From Bacteroidota bacterium (lineage in GTDB: Bacteria; Bacteroidota; Bacteroidia; Cytophagales; Cyclobacteriaceae): a stretch of DNA of 64,000 nt. Shown here in pieces: positions 28,064 through 36,829 of this stretch. The stretch is from assembly GCA_023417785.1 (NCBI GenBank), contig JAEZEH010000077.1:1-64000 (forward strand). The letters are read 5' to 3'. Both the position numbers and the translations under genes were made by a program. Position 1 is the first letter of the stretch. Every line of letters begins with the position of its first letter. The notes beneath the pieces are model-generated. The model saw only the letters and a list, made by a program, of their open reading frames with translations, was not told where the DNA came from and ran no database searches.

Positions 28064-28450
28064 TCAGTGCCGGATACCGCACTCCTTGCAAAATCGCATT
28101 TTGTGGGGGGGGCGTTTTTTCGGTTTGCGCTTGTGCCCAAAGTACATTGGATCGGAATACTGGGGTTTCTCCATTGCTTTCGCCGTTTTCTCCCTCGTCT
28201 TCGCTACGGCAGCCACTCGTTCGTAATACTCCCGTTGTTGATCGTACGTTGTCTTGCGGGAGTTTTTCTTTTTGGATTGTCGAGGCGCAGCTGTTTCCGT
28301 TGATGTTCCAGGGGCAAGTGCCGAAGGACTTGATGTATATCCGGCGGCCGGACGTTCGGCGCTGTTCTTTTTCTTCTTCCTCGATTGCGAGTGGGCATCG
28401 ATGACCGATGCCATTAAAAGTAAGGTAAGAAATACAAACAGTAATCTCAT
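28064..28450 (-). CDS. Small basic secreted protein of unknown function
   Basis: I do not recognise the function. From ATG 28450 the product is 128 residues. It has a clear signal peptide (MRLLFVFLTLLLMASVIDA), then a low-complexity basic region with KKKKN and SKKKNSRK, a short charged helix (QREYYERVAAVAKTREK), and a Lys/Pro/His-rich end with HKMRFCKECGIRH, where the CxxC and His could bind a metal. An upstream in-frame ATG at 28468 would put polar residues before the signal and is less likely. It lies about 40 nt upstream of deoC on the same strand. The 3' end of its frame shows normal codon use. Confidence 0.7.
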   Translation of the reverse strand: MRLLFVFLTLLLMASVIDAHSQSRKKKKNSAERPAAGYTSSPSALAPGTSTETAAPRQSKKKNSRKTTYDQQREYYERVAAVAKTREKTAKAMEKPQYSDPMYFGHKRKPKKRPPHKMRFCKECGIRH

Positions 28451-28545
28451 AGCGCTATAACTACACAAGGTAACAAAAATTGCCCGTGCATCGATAAATG
28501 GAAGCTATCACGGTTAAACAGTTTGGTTTGCCTGAAAATGAAAAT

Positions 28546-28566
28546 GCTCTCCGAAGTTCGGAGAGC
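28546..28566 (-). terminator. Hairpin in the 28.5-28.8 kb gap
   Basis: GCTCTCCGA and TCGGAGAGC form a perfect 9-bp stem with a 3-nt loop. On the minus strand it is followed by ATTTTCATTTTC. It lies 235 nt after the stop of the TPR gene, far for that gene's own terminator, and may end a separate small transcript. Confidence 0.6.
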
Positions 28567-28669
28567 AATTTTCGCACCTTTAACCCTAAACTAAATAATA
28601 TAACCTAATCTAAACCTATTTGATATCTCCGCGAACCGTCTCCGAATTTCTCCGGTTTATGTCGCATTG
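28546..28669 (-). ncRNA. Candidate small RNA (about 120 nt), unconfirmed
   Basis: The 332-nt gap between two minus-strand genes has no coding frame but does have an ordered set of signals on the minus strand: a 15-nt palindrome (28711-28725), a near-consensus -7 box CATCTTTG (28676-28683, one mismatch to TAnnTTTG), about 100 nt of A/T-rich sequence, and a strong hairpin followed by T-rich DNA (28546-28566). Together these fit a short independent RNA. No known family (6S, SRP, tmRNA, RNase P) is recognised. It could instead be the trailing part of the TPR transcript. Confidence 0.3.
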
Positions 28670-28710
28670 ACAATACAAAGATGCAGCAGATTGGCCCGGC
28701 GAAAAAATTG

Positions 28711-28725
28711 GTTGACTAAGTCAAC
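28711..28725. promoter_or_regulatory. Palindrome, possible operator
   Basis: GTTGACTAAGTCAAC is a perfect 7-1-7 inverted repeat. Its size and AT-centred form resemble dimer sites of MarR-type repressors (inference). It lies 28 nt upstream of the candidate -7 box for the possible small RNA and 75 nt after the TPR gene stop. Confidence 0.35.
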
Positions 28726-28800
28726 TTATGCGTGTAATATCTACACATTTTTTGTCCGCTGTACCGATGCAGTGAATGAAACAAGTTTCAAAGGCGCGGA

Positions 28801-31800
28801 TTATTTGCAGTATTGACCAAGTTGAAACCGCGCCTTTGCATCTCCGTGCTCAACTGCCTTTCTCCAATCGAAACATGCCTTGTCTTTTTTATCCATTTGG
28901 TAATAGAAGTTACCTCGTTGCTTATAGAAAGCGGCATTTTTTGGTTCAAGGCGGATCGCTTCATCCAGGTCTGATATTCCGGCACCGTAGTCGTCGAGTC
29001 CGGCTCTGCAGTTTGCTCGGTTGTAATAGGCAAGCGCATCATCAGGATTGGCAATCAAAACCTGATTGTAATCCAGCAATGCACCTTCAAAATCCTCCAG
29101 ACCTTCTTTGATAAGCGCCCGGTTAAATTTCGCATCAATATTTGCGGGTTCGATTTCAAGCGCTTTGTTAAGATCAAGCACGGCAGCCTTCACATTTTCG
29201 AGCCCCAAAAGAGCCCGCGCACGGTTGATATACAACGCTGCTGTGTTTTCACCGGCCTGGCTTGCGTTGTCAAAGTCGGTAATGGCCTCCTGAAAAGCGT
29301 TTTCTTCCAGAAGCATCAAGCCTCTTTTATAGTAAACCTCCTTATTTTTAAGCCCGGCTGAGATAGCCTTATCATAATACTCACGGGCAAGAACCGCGCG
29401 TTTCAAGTTATTATAGTTCTCCGCCATCGCGAGGTACAATCCGCCATCGGGTTTGGGATATAGTTTTTCGGCATCACGATAGTCTTTTGCAGCCTCCTCA
29501 AACTTCTGCATCCCGGCAAAAGTTTCGGCGCGATTTTCGAATGCTTTTGCATAATCCGGTTTGCGCTTTATGGCCTCTGAAAAATCCGGTATCGCATCGG
29601 CATATTTTTCCTGCCGGAAAAGTGCTTTACCACGGTTGTTGAAAAGCATCGGGTCTTTCATTTCGAGTTTTATTGCCTGACTGTAGTCCTGCACCGCTTC
29701 GTTGAACTTGTCGGACGTGTAGTAAGCATTTCCACGATGAAAGTAAGCAGAAGCCAATTTTGCGTCGAGGACAATTGCCTGATTGAAATCGCTCAATGCG
29801 GCGGTGAACTCTTTTTCCTCGTACTTACATTGACCGCGCATGTCGAATGCCAGCGCGATCTGCACGCCGCCACGAATGGCCTGATCCAGATCCGGGAAAG
29901 CAGTTTTCAGATCCCCGAGATAATACTTTGACGCACCGCGCTTATAGTACAGGTCCGCCTCTTTGTCTCCATTGTCGATAGCTTTTGTGAAGTCGGGAAT
30001 GGCCTTTTCATATTCGTTCAATTCGAATAGCGAATTACCACGCATAACATATGCGCCGTTTTCGCGTGAGCCCCCGGCTATCGCGTTTGTCAGATCGGCT
30101 ACGCTGCCTTTATAATCGCGAGTGGTATATTTCGATGCACCTGACATAAAAAGGTCTTCTGCGGTTGCTTCATTTTTTGAAATGATCATGGCGAAGTCAC
30201 GAATTGCTGCAGGGAAATCATTCAAAGCGTAGTTCGCTGTTGCCCTGTTTCGAAGCGCCGTAACATAGTCTGACTTTATGCCCAATGCCCGGTCAAAATC
30301 TCCGATGGACTCTTTTACGAGTCCGGCCTTAAGTTTTGCTTTACCGCGATTGTTGAATACCACCTCATTGTTGAGACCTGCCCCTATTGCCTGGTCATAG
30401 ACGGAAACAGCGCCGGTAAAATCGGATTTTTTGAAACGGGCGTTACCCAACTCAAACAGGATTGTCTGGTTCTTTGACTGCATCTGAAAGGCCGTCTCGA
30501 GATAGTCAACGGCATCGTCTTCCTTTTTCAACGCAAGGTATGCCAGGGCCAGTTGTTCATAAGATGTCAGACCCAGTTTGGTGTGTTGTTTTGCAATCAG
30601 CAGATCTGCAATACATTTTTCGAATTGCTGATCCTGAAAAAACATCTTTCCGCGGGTTTCATATAACTGCACATCCTTTTCACCTTCCTTTTCTGCCCAC
30701 GTCAGGTATTCAACAGTACGCTTCGAATCGTTCCTCTCTGCTGTAAGCAGGCCCAGATACAAGAGCGCTTTTCCATTTCGCGCGCCGGTCTGCACCCACT
30801 TTTCAAGCGACTCATACGCGAGTTCCTTTTTTCCAGTGAGGTAAGCCGATACACCCAGCATGCGCCACAGTTCCGCATCTACACCTTCATTCGCTTTTGC
30901 CTTTTCAAGGTCTTCGATTGTCGCGGCATACTGTTCCATACGGAAGCGTGCGGTTCCGCGATTGAGATATGCCCTGGTGTAATCGCTCTTTATCTGGATC
31001 GCTTTGTCAAAGTCCGTTATAGCACCTTTGAAGTCTTCCAGGTTGAGTTTTGCTTTCCCGCGATTATTCCATATGATGGCATCCGATCCATCGGCAACAA
31101 TAGCCTGATCGTAGCGCACAATCGCTTCCTTGAACTGATTATTCAAGAAATGGATGTCTCCGAGATTTCTATAGGAATCCGCGTCAGCCTGGCCTGCCGC
31201 GATGGCTTGTTCCAGATATTTCTTCGCATTTCCATAGTCTTTCTGGTAGAACGATGCATTACCGAGAGCCGCTACTACCTCCTTTTCGCTGGCACCGGTA
31301 CTTAATGCACGGGTAAGTAGTTCAACTGCCGAAGTGTAAGCCTTTAACTCGAAATGACACATCCCCGCAGACCGTAATACTTTCTGCTCGGCAGCACCTA
31401 ACGATATTGCTATTGTAAGATTTTTCAAGGCCTCACTGCAATTATTTTCGCTGACATGACTCAGACCGAGCATGGTAAACACTTCCTTGTTTTTGATTCC
31501 TTTACTAACGGCAGAAGTTAACGCATCGATTGCGCCTTTGTAATTTGACGTGTTATATCTGGCAATCCCGAGCCGTTCAAAAAATACACTTTCCGTCCGG
31601 CCTGACGCGACAAGCTTTTCAAGATCATCAGCCGCAGGTTTCCAGTTACCAGCCTTGAAATTAGCCTCGGCCCTGTTTTCCATGGCGCGATCATATTCCG
31701 GACGGATTTGCAAAGCTTTGCTGTAATCCACGATTGCTCCCGGAACGTCGTTGCTATTGTATTTCGCCTTACCACGGTTGTTGTACAATACCGCATCTTC

Positions 31801-32997
31801 AAGGCCGCCCCCGACTGCTTTGTCATATGCTTTTACTGCTGACGGGAAGTCATTCGTTTGAAACCGGATGTCAGCAAGTTTCCTGAATACTTCAGCGTCG
31901 TTCCAACCCAGGGCAATGGCTTTCTCAAGATCACTGGCGGCATTGGTTAAATCGTTAAGTGCAAACGCAGAGCTGCCTTTGTAAAAATATGCTTCGCGGG
32001 TGGCAGCGCCTGAGGCAACGGCGCGGCTAAGCGATTCATTGGCTTCTTTGTGGGCTTCGGCCTTCGACTGACATATACCCAGCTGAAGGAATACATCCTT
32101 GTCGGCGATACCCAAGGATACTGCAGCTAAAAGACTCTTAATCGTTGGGGCGCAATTTCCGATGGCAGCATGACTTAGTCCATGCATGCGGAGAACATGC
32201 TTTTCGCGAACACCTTTCGCAATCGCGAGGTCCAGGGCCTCGGCGGATCCACGGTAATCGTTCAGAGTAAACTTGCACTGTCCGATCTTCGTCCAGATCT
32301 CAGCATCCGTTCTGCCTGAAGCCATCATTTTTTCAAAGTCTTCGATCGCCCCTTTCCAGTCCTGTAATACAAATCGTGCCTCGGCCCGGTTTTCCGTTGC
32401 TCTGATATAATCCGATTTTAATTCAAGAGCCTTGTCGAAGTCCGTAAGGGCAGACTTGTAATCCCTGAGCATAGTACGGGCCTGGCCCCGGTTGTTGTAG
32501 ACGATGGCATCTTTGATACCTGCGCTGACGGCCTTATCGTAGTTTGTTATGGCGTCCTTGTAATTCTCCATTCGGAACTTGGCGTGCCCGAGATTGGCAA
32601 GCGAAAGTGCCGATACGTTAGCCATACTTACGGCCTTTTCGAGATCCGATGCAGCACCTTGAAAATCGTCGAGGTAGTACCGGGTATTTCCGCGACTCTC
32701 GTATAGTTCGGCTGATGAAACCCGGGCCTTTACTGCCTCATCCAGATCTGATTTGGCTTTGTCGTATTGCTTAAGATTGTAAAATGCCACCCCGCGTTTT
32801 GCATAGACTTCTTTGTTAGGAAAGCCTGCGTTAATAAGTTCGGTCAATTGCTGAGATGCTTTGGAATAATCCCCCGATTGAAGGGCTTGCTGGGCACTAT
32901 TCCACCGGATCTGTAGCAGCGAGTCAATTTGTTGTGAATAACAATGAACCGAGACCAGTGAAATAAGGAGTAGAACAAAGAAAATGCGTGTATGCAT
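28801..32997 (-). CDS. Giant secreted tetratricopeptide-repeat protein
   Basis: The 1398-residue product begins with a signal peptide (MHTRIFFVLLLISLVSVHCYSQ) and the rest is about 40 TPR units of 34 residues with almost no inserts, so it should form a very long superhelix in the periplasm or on the surface. The cysteine at 19 is followed by YSQQ, so a lipobox is unlikely. Segments of the form YNNRGKAK...DFDKAL return every 238 residues, that is 7 TPRs, five times in exact register. No enzymatic domain is present, so it is probably a scaffold. A perfect -7 box (33018-33025) lies 20 nt upstream of the start. No partner gene is adjacent. Function unknown. Confidence 0.9.
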   Translation of the reverse strand: MHTRIFFVLLLISLVSVHCYSQQIDSLLQIRWNSAQQALQSGDYSKASQQLTELINAGFPNKEVYAKRGVAFYNLKQYDKAKSDLDEAVKARVSSAELYESRGNTRYYLDDFQGAASDLEKAVSMANVSALSLANLGHAKFRMENYKDAITNYDKAVSAGIKDAIVYNNRGQARTMLRDYKSALTDFDKALELKSDYIRATENRAEARFVLQDWKGAIEDFEKMMASGRTDAEIWTKIGQCKFTLNDYRGSAEALDLAIAKGVREKHVLRMHGLSHAAIGNCAPTIKSLLAAVSLGIADKDVFLQLGICQSKAEAHKEANESLSRAVASGAATREAYFYKGSSAFALNDLTNAASDLEKAIALGWNDAEVFRKLADIRFQTNDFPSAVKAYDKAVGGGLEDAVLYNNRGKAKYNSNDVPGAIVDYSKALQIRPEYDRAMENRAEANFKAGNWKPAADDLEKLVASGRTESVFFERLGIARYNTSNYKGAIDALTSAVSKGIKNKEVFTMLGLSHVSENNCSEALKNLTIAISLGAAEQKVLRSAGMCHFELKAYTSAVELLTRALSTGASEKEVVAALGNASFYQKDYGNAKKYLEQAIAAGQADADSYRNLGDIHFLNNQFKEAIVRYDQAIVADGSDAIIWNNRGKAKLNLEDFKGAITDFDKAIQIKSDYTRAYLNRGTARFRMEQYAATIEDLEKAKANEGVDAELWRMLGVSAYLTGKKELAYESLEKWVQTGARNGKALLYLGLLTAERNDSKRTVEYLTWAEKEGEKDVQLYETRGKMFFQDQQFEKCIADLLIAKQHTKLGLTSYEQLALAYLALKKEDDAVDYLETAFQMQSKNQTILFELGNARFKKSDFTGAVSVYDQAIGAGLNNEVVFNNRGKAKLKAGLVKESIGDFDRALGIKSDYVTALRNRATANYALNDFPAAIRDFAMIISKNEATAEDLFMSGASKYTTRDYKGSVADLTNAIAGGSRENGAYVMRGNSLFELNEYEKAIPDFTKAIDNGDKEADLYYKRGASKYYLGDLKTAFPDLDQAIRGGVQIALAFDMRGQCKYEEKEFTAALSDFNQAIVLDAKLASAYFHRGNAYYTSDKFNEAVQDYSQAIKLEMKDPMLFNNRGKALFRQEKYADAIPDFSEAIKRKPDYAKAFENRAETFAGMQKFEEAAKDYRDAEKLYPKPDGGLYLAMAENYNNLKRAVLAREYYDKAISAGLKNKEVYYKRGLMLLEENAFQEAITDFDNASQAGENTAALYINRARALLGLENVKAAVLDLNKALEIEPANIDAKFNRALIKEGLEDFEGALLDYNQVLIANPDDALAYYNRANCRAGLDDYGAGISDLDEAIRLEPKNAAFYKQRGNFYYQMDKKDKACFDWRKAVEHGDAKARFQLGQYCK
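29635..32499 (-). repeat. 714-bp (7-TPR) higher-order repeat, five registers
   Basis: The codon pair for the NN (or equivalent) in the [YWF]NNRG[KQ]A motif begins at 32491, 31777, 31063, 30349 and 29635. Each step is exactly 714 bp (238 residues, 7 x 34). A sixth, diverged position (YKQRG) follows near 28918, 717 bp further. Sequence between anchors is only partly conserved, so the duplication is old, but no indel has broken the spacing. Confidence 0.85.
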
Positions 32998-33017
32998 GGT
33001 TAGAAAGGTCAGAAAAG

Positions 33018-33025
33018 CAAAGTTA
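33018..33025 (-). promoter_or_regulatory. -7 box of the TPR gene
   Basis: TAACTTTG on the minus strand matches TAnnTTTG and ends 20 nt before the start codon at 32997. Confidence 0.55.
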
Positions 33026-33104
33026 TCAAAACGCCTTTGCCTGACGATTCAATGACCTTCCATATCTTACATGCATATTGACTGAGGTAAAAAACCTCAT
33101 GTAG

Positions 33105-33881
33105 TTATTTCCTCACAACAAGCAGAAGATCAAGGGCGTCCACCATTTCCTGAACCACCAGATAATCTTCATGACGTATATCAGACACTAATGCATCATT
33201 CCCTTTCTGGAGTTTGTTGCGATTCCATCGGTTGAGCAGCTCATACGGGATTCGCAACAAAGAAGCCGGAAGGCGATACTGGAGATTGAGAAAATCCAGT
33301 TTCGTGAATTTTTCAACGGACTTCCTATTCTGTTCGTAATATGCCATCACCTTGGCATTACCCGAAATTCCTTTCATTTCGACGGATGCGAAAATGGAGG
33401 CGGCCAGATCCTGCAATTCATCGGGAAGATATTCTCTGATATGCCATGGATTCCGGGTAAGAGACATTTTGCGGTTCGGGGTAGTAACGAGAGCCAGGCC
33501 ACCAGGCCTCAAAACCCGATTGATCTCCTTCAGAAAAAGGCGGTCATCTTTGATGTGTTCAATTACTTGAAAACTGATCACCGTATCAAAGGCATTGTCC
33601 GGAATTCCATCAAAGGGAGGAATGTTCATACTGCGGAACGACGCTTCAGGAAACTTTGCCTTCAATTCTTCGATCACAGGGCCAATTTTGTCGATGGCAG
33701 TAAAGCTTGCAGACTTTGGAATAATCAGATCCAACCCCCGGCCCTCGCCACATCCGACTTCAAGAACGTCACCGTGAACATACTTTTGGGCCACAATGTA
33801 AGCCTTGTAGAGACGTTGATGAATAGGATTGTCGGACGGAATGTCTTCGCTGGTGATTTCGGTTGTGTATATCTTGGCCAT
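33105..33881 (-). CDS. Class I SAM-dependent methyltransferase
   Basis: The 258-residue cytoplasmic protein has the SAM-binding motif I VLEVGCGEGRGLDLI (about 39-53), the acidic motif TAIDK, FDTVISFQVIEHIKDD (motif with the UbiE/methyltransferase-11 pattern) and EINRVLRPGGLALVTTPN. The C-terminal 90 residues are helical and may determine the substrate, which cannot be read from sequence. Similar stand-alone methyltransferases of this type act on quinones, lipids, sugars or natural products. It lies divergently to the GWxTD gene with about 140 nt between starts, and 107 nt upstream of the TPR gene. Confidence 0.85.
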   Translation of the reverse strand: MAKIYTTEITSEDIPSDNPIHQRLYKAYIVAQKYVHGDVLEVGCGEGRGLDLIIPKSASFTAIDKIGPVIEELKAKFPEASFRSMNIPPFDGIPDNAFDTVISFQVIEHIKDDRLFLKEINRVLRPGGLALVTTPNRKMSLTRNPWHIREYLPDELQDLAASIFASVEMKGISGNAKVMAYYEQNRKSVEKFTKLDFLNLQYRLPASLLRIPYELLNRWNRNKLQKGNDALVSDIRHEDYLVVQEMVDALDLLLVVRK

Positions 33882-33985
33882 GGTTGCCGTAAAAATAAGG
33901 TGACGCCCCCGATTAAGAAAATCCGAACAAATTAATCCACTAAACCGAAGGGCTTTGGGAAGGAACTATTTGGATAGTCTTTTCG

Positions 33986-33993
33986 TACTTTTG
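33986..33993 (+). promoter_or_regulatory. -7 box of the GWxTD-protein gene
   Basis: TACTTTTG matches TAnnTTTG and lies 27 nt before ATG 34021, inside the frame that could be extended upstream to TTG 33955. It supports ATG 34021 as the start. Confidence 0.55.
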
Positions 33994-34020
33994 GAAACCT
34001 TGTGTAATTTTCGTCAGCAT

Positions 34021-35181
34021 ATGCGATTACTATTTCTGCTGCTACTTACGGCTCCTTTTTTCACAACGGCCCAGGCCCTTAGAGATATAAATTACAGTTA
34101 CCTGTATAATAACACTAACCCGATTACTTTCGAGTTCCAAACCGTTCGGGACGCCTCAAACTGGACAACGTCTTTTCAACTGATCCTAACCGACACGACA
34201 CAAGAAGTCTCCGACTATGAGGTACATTTGGAAACGCGTTCATCGCTTGGCGAAAAAACAGGCAACCCGATACCACTCGATTCGGGAAGCTCGGGTTCGG
34301 TCAGAGATCGAATTTCCGGGCGGGTGTCGACCCCGGTACAACAACAACCCCTTATACTTGCCGCACGGGTAACCAATCGGGAGATCAACCGGGCCTGGTA
34401 TTATTTTACTATTCTGGAACCCAATTACCCTGTCAATATCGCGATGACCGCAAATGGTCAACCGCTGGTACATAAGTATGTGCCGGGGTCGGCTGATCTT
34501 TCTTTCGCCGGATCTCAGCGTATCTCGGTGACTTATTACGACGACGTCTTTCCGCCGGCACCTTTGCCCTTTTCAGAGCAGCTTGGGCGGGTATCAAGAG
34601 GAATGAATATCGATTCTTCCTTCCAGGTCGCTCCGGGCGAATCGTTCACTCTGGAACAACCCGGGCTCTATCTGCTTCAAACGGATACCACCGTTGCGGA
34701 GGGGCTTGCGTTCCGGGTTGATGGTGACTATCCGCGATATCGCAGGGTTGAAAATCTCGCTGACCCGCTAATCTATATTTGTACGAAACAGGAGTTTAGC
34801 CGGATTAAACAGGCTCGTGGCGATAAACGAGCATTCGATCGGGTGATTCTTAGCATTACGAAAGACGCAGAGCGCGCCAAAACGCTCATGCGAAACTACT
34901 TCCGCCGCGTTGAGCAGGCTAACACGTATTTCTCTTCATACAAGGAGGGCTGGAAAACGGATCGCGGAATGATATTGATCATATTCGGACAACCATCTGA
35001 AGTTTACCGTCTCGGGGACCGCGAAATATGGAATTATAAGAATGAATCGTATAAGCTTTCCCTGGAATTTGTAAAGTCGCCGTCTCTCTTTGATCCTGAC
35101 AATTATGTTCTTATCAGAAGCAAAAAGTATGAGCAAGCCTGGTACGAGGTAGTAGACCTGTGGCGAAACTCCCGCTATTAA
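34021..35181 (+). CDS. GWxTD-domain secreted protein
   Basis: The product is 386 residues from ATG 34021, with a signal peptide (MRLLFLLLLTAPFFTTAQA). The C-terminal third holds the domain after which the family is named: GWKTDRGMILIIFGQPSEVY, then REIWNYKNESYKLSLEF. The N-terminal part is beta-rich. GWxTD proteins are widespread in Bacteroidota and a few other phyla and have no settled function. A longer frame to TTG 33955 exists, but it would contain the -7 box and hide the signal peptide. rsmI follows 15 nt after its stop, with a TAATTTTG box spanning the stop codon. Confidence 0.85.
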   Translation: MRLLFLLLLTAPFFTTAQALRDINYSYLYNNTNPITFEFQTVRDASNWTTSFQLILTDTTQEVSDYEVHLETRSSLGEKTGNPIPLDSGSSGSVRDRISGRVSTPVQQQPLILAARVTNREINRAWYYFTILEPNYPVNIAMTANGQPLVHKYVPGSADLSFAGSQRISVTYYDDVFPPAPLPFSEQLGRVSRGMNIDSSFQVAPGESFTLEQPGLYLLQTDTTVAEGLAFRVDGDYPRYRRVENLADPLIYICTKQEFSRIKQARGDKRAFDRVILSITKDAERAKTLMRNYFRRVEQANTYFSSYKEGWKTDRGMILIIFGQPSEVYRLGDREIWNYKNESYKLSLEFVKSPSLFDPDNYVLIRSKKYEQAWYEVVDLWRNSRY

Positions 35182-35186
35182 TTTTG
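35179..35186 (+). promoter_or_regulatory. -7 box of rsmI, overlapping the upstream stop codon
   Basis: TAATTTTG fits TAnnTTTG and its first three bases are the stop codon of the GWxTD gene. It ends 10 nt before the rsmI ATG, implying a very short leader. Confidence 0.4.
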
Positions 35187-35196
35187 CTTTCAATCG

Positions 35197-35919
35197 ATGG
35201 CGACTCTTCCAAACCTTTTTATAGTCCCTACACCTATCGGCAACCTGGGAGATATTACACTTCGCGCACTGGAGACGCTGAAAACAGTAGACGTGATTCT
35301 GGCTGAGGATACGCGCACGTCGGGATTTCTGCTGAAGCACTACCAGATAGATAAGCCGTTACAAAGCTTTCACAACTTCAATGAGCATCGTATTCTTGAA
35401 AAGATGGTTGCACGCATGGAAGCCGGTGAACGCATGGCATTGGTAAGCGATGCCGGCACGCCTGGAATCTCTGATCCTGGTTTCCTTATAATTCGGGCCG
35501 CACTTCAGGCAGGCCTGTCGGTAGAGTGTCTCCCCGGCGCGACGGCATTCGTACCCGCTTTGGTAAAATCCGGATTGCCATGTAACCGATTCACATTTGA
35601 AGGATTTCTTCCTCATAAAAAAGGTCGACAAACAGCCATACGAAATCTCGTCGATGAAAAAAGAACAATGATCTTCTATGAATCACCCTATCGTCTGGTG
35701 AAAACCCTCGAACAGTTCAAGGAGCAATTCGGAAGTGAAAGACTGGCTTCGGTATCAAGGGAGCTTACGAAGAAGTTCGAGGAGACGGTTAACGGAACGC
35801 TGCAAGAACTACTTGCCCATTTCTCCAGCAAGGACGTGAAGGGTGAGATCGTAATCGTGGTTGCCGGGAAAGATTATGCCTTGAATGAAGGTGACCCTAC
35901 GCCGGATGAAACCGAATAA
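35197..35919 (+). CDS. rsmI: 16S rRNA (cytidine-1402-2'-O)-methyltransferase RsmI
   Basis: RsmI methylates the ribose of C1402 at the ribosomal decoding centre. The 240-residue product has the family opening LFIVPTPIGNLGDITLRALE, then AEDTRTSG, ALVSDAGTPGISDPGF and LPGATAFVPALVKSGLP, all standard for the tetrapyrrole-methylase-fold RsmI group. It carries the middle segment FYESPYRLVKTLEQ. It is 240 residues against about 285 in E. coli, lacking the C-terminal helical extension, which is common outside proteobacteria. Confidence 0.95.
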   Translation: MATLPNLFIVPTPIGNLGDITLRALETLKTVDVILAEDTRTSGFLLKHYQIDKPLQSFHNFNEHRILEKMVARMEAGERMALVSDAGTPGISDPGFLIIRAALQAGLSVECLPGATAFVPALVKSGLPCNRFTFEGFLPHKKGRQTAIRNLVDEKRTMIFYESPYRLVKTLEQFKEQFGSERLASVSRELTKKFEETVNGTLQELLAHFSSKDVKGEIVIVVAGKDYALNEGDPTPDETE

Positions 35920-35984
35920 ACTATTGGTTTTTATGGTATTCCGGATTACATTCAAAATCTTTAACAAATCTCAATGAGAAGACA

Positions 35985-36782
35985 ATGGATTATCAGCTAA
36001 TCAGGAACGAGGTTATCAGGATTTGTGAACACGTGGGTGAATTCATCCGAAAAGAAGCTGAGGTTTTCGACCATTCTCGGATCGAACAGAAAACATCGTT
36101 CAATAATCTTGTGTCGTACGTCGATAAGGAAGCTGAAAAAATGCTCGTCTCTTCACTAAAGAAAATTGTTCCGGAAGCCGGGTTCATTACCGAAGAAGGA
36201 ACCGTCGAGCAAGGCGCGCAGGTCGATTATCATTGGGTGATCGATCCGCTGGACGGAACTACCAACTATCTCCATGGTATGCCGGTATACGCCATTAGCG
36301 TGGCGCTGACTTTCAGGAACGAACCAGTTGTCGGAGTGATTTATCACATTGTTACACGCGAAACTTTCCATGCCGTTACCGGTGATAACGCCTATTGTAA
36401 TAATAGACGCATTCAGGTTTCGGACGTTCCTATAATCAGTGAAAGCCTGCTGGCAACAGGGTTCCCTTATCACCAAAATGAAAAAGCCTCAGCCTATCTG
36501 GATATCATAAAGCTGTTTCTTGAAAAAACCCATGGAATTCGTCGGCTAGGCAGCGCTGCGATTGATCTGGCTTACGTCGCCTGCGGGAGGCTTGAAGGGT
36601 TTTTCGAATATAATTTAAACCCGTGGGACGTTGCCGCTGGCATCCTGATCGTAAGACAGGCCGGTGGAGCTGTAAGCGACTTCAAGGGAGGCAACAATAT
36701 GTTGCACGGAAAAGAATTATGCGCAACCAACGGCAAGATTCAAAAAGAAATGCTCGCCGTGATCGAACAGCATTGGAAATAA
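35985..36782 (+). CDS. suhB: Inositol monophosphatase-family protein (SuhB-like)
   Basis: The 265-residue product has the metal-binding motifs of the family: ITEEGT (Glu70/Glu71), VIDPLDGTTNYLHG (Asp87 and Asp90) and NPWDVAAGILIVRQAGG near 210-226. It should dephosphorylate myo-inositol 1-phosphate or a related sugar phosphate with Mg2+. Relatives such as CysQ differ in these motifs, so SuhB-like is the better label; the in vivo substrate is not certain. It follows rsmI by 65 nt and precedes the secreted M16 protease by 47 nt on the same strand. Confidence 0.9.
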   Translation: MDYQLIRNEVIRICEHVGEFIRKEAEVFDHSRIEQKTSFNNLVSYVDKEAEKMLVSSLKKIVPEAGFITEEGTVEQGAQVDYHWVIDPLDGTTNYLHGMPVYAISVALTFRNEPVVGVIYHIVTRETFHAVTGDNAYCNNRRIQVSDVPIISESLLATGFPYHQNEKASAYLDIIKLFLEKTHGIRRLGSAAIDLAYVACGRLEGFFEYNLNPWDVAAGILIVRQAGGAVSDFKGGNNMLHGKELCATNGKIQKEMLAVIEQHWK

Positions 36783-36829
36783 ACTTATACCAAACTAAAC
36801 ATACGTTTTAATCACCTAGATCCTCCGTT

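Noticed and set aside
27497..28303. Plus-strand open frame of 268 codons
   Set aside because: It runs antisense to deoC and most of the small secreted-protein gene. The minus-strand genes have clear family motifs or a signal peptide; this frame has none.
33083..33099. Short hairpin TGAGGT/ACCTCA after the methyltransferase gene
   Set aside because: Only 6 bp, its A/T run is in the loop rather than after the stem, so it is not a convincing terminator.
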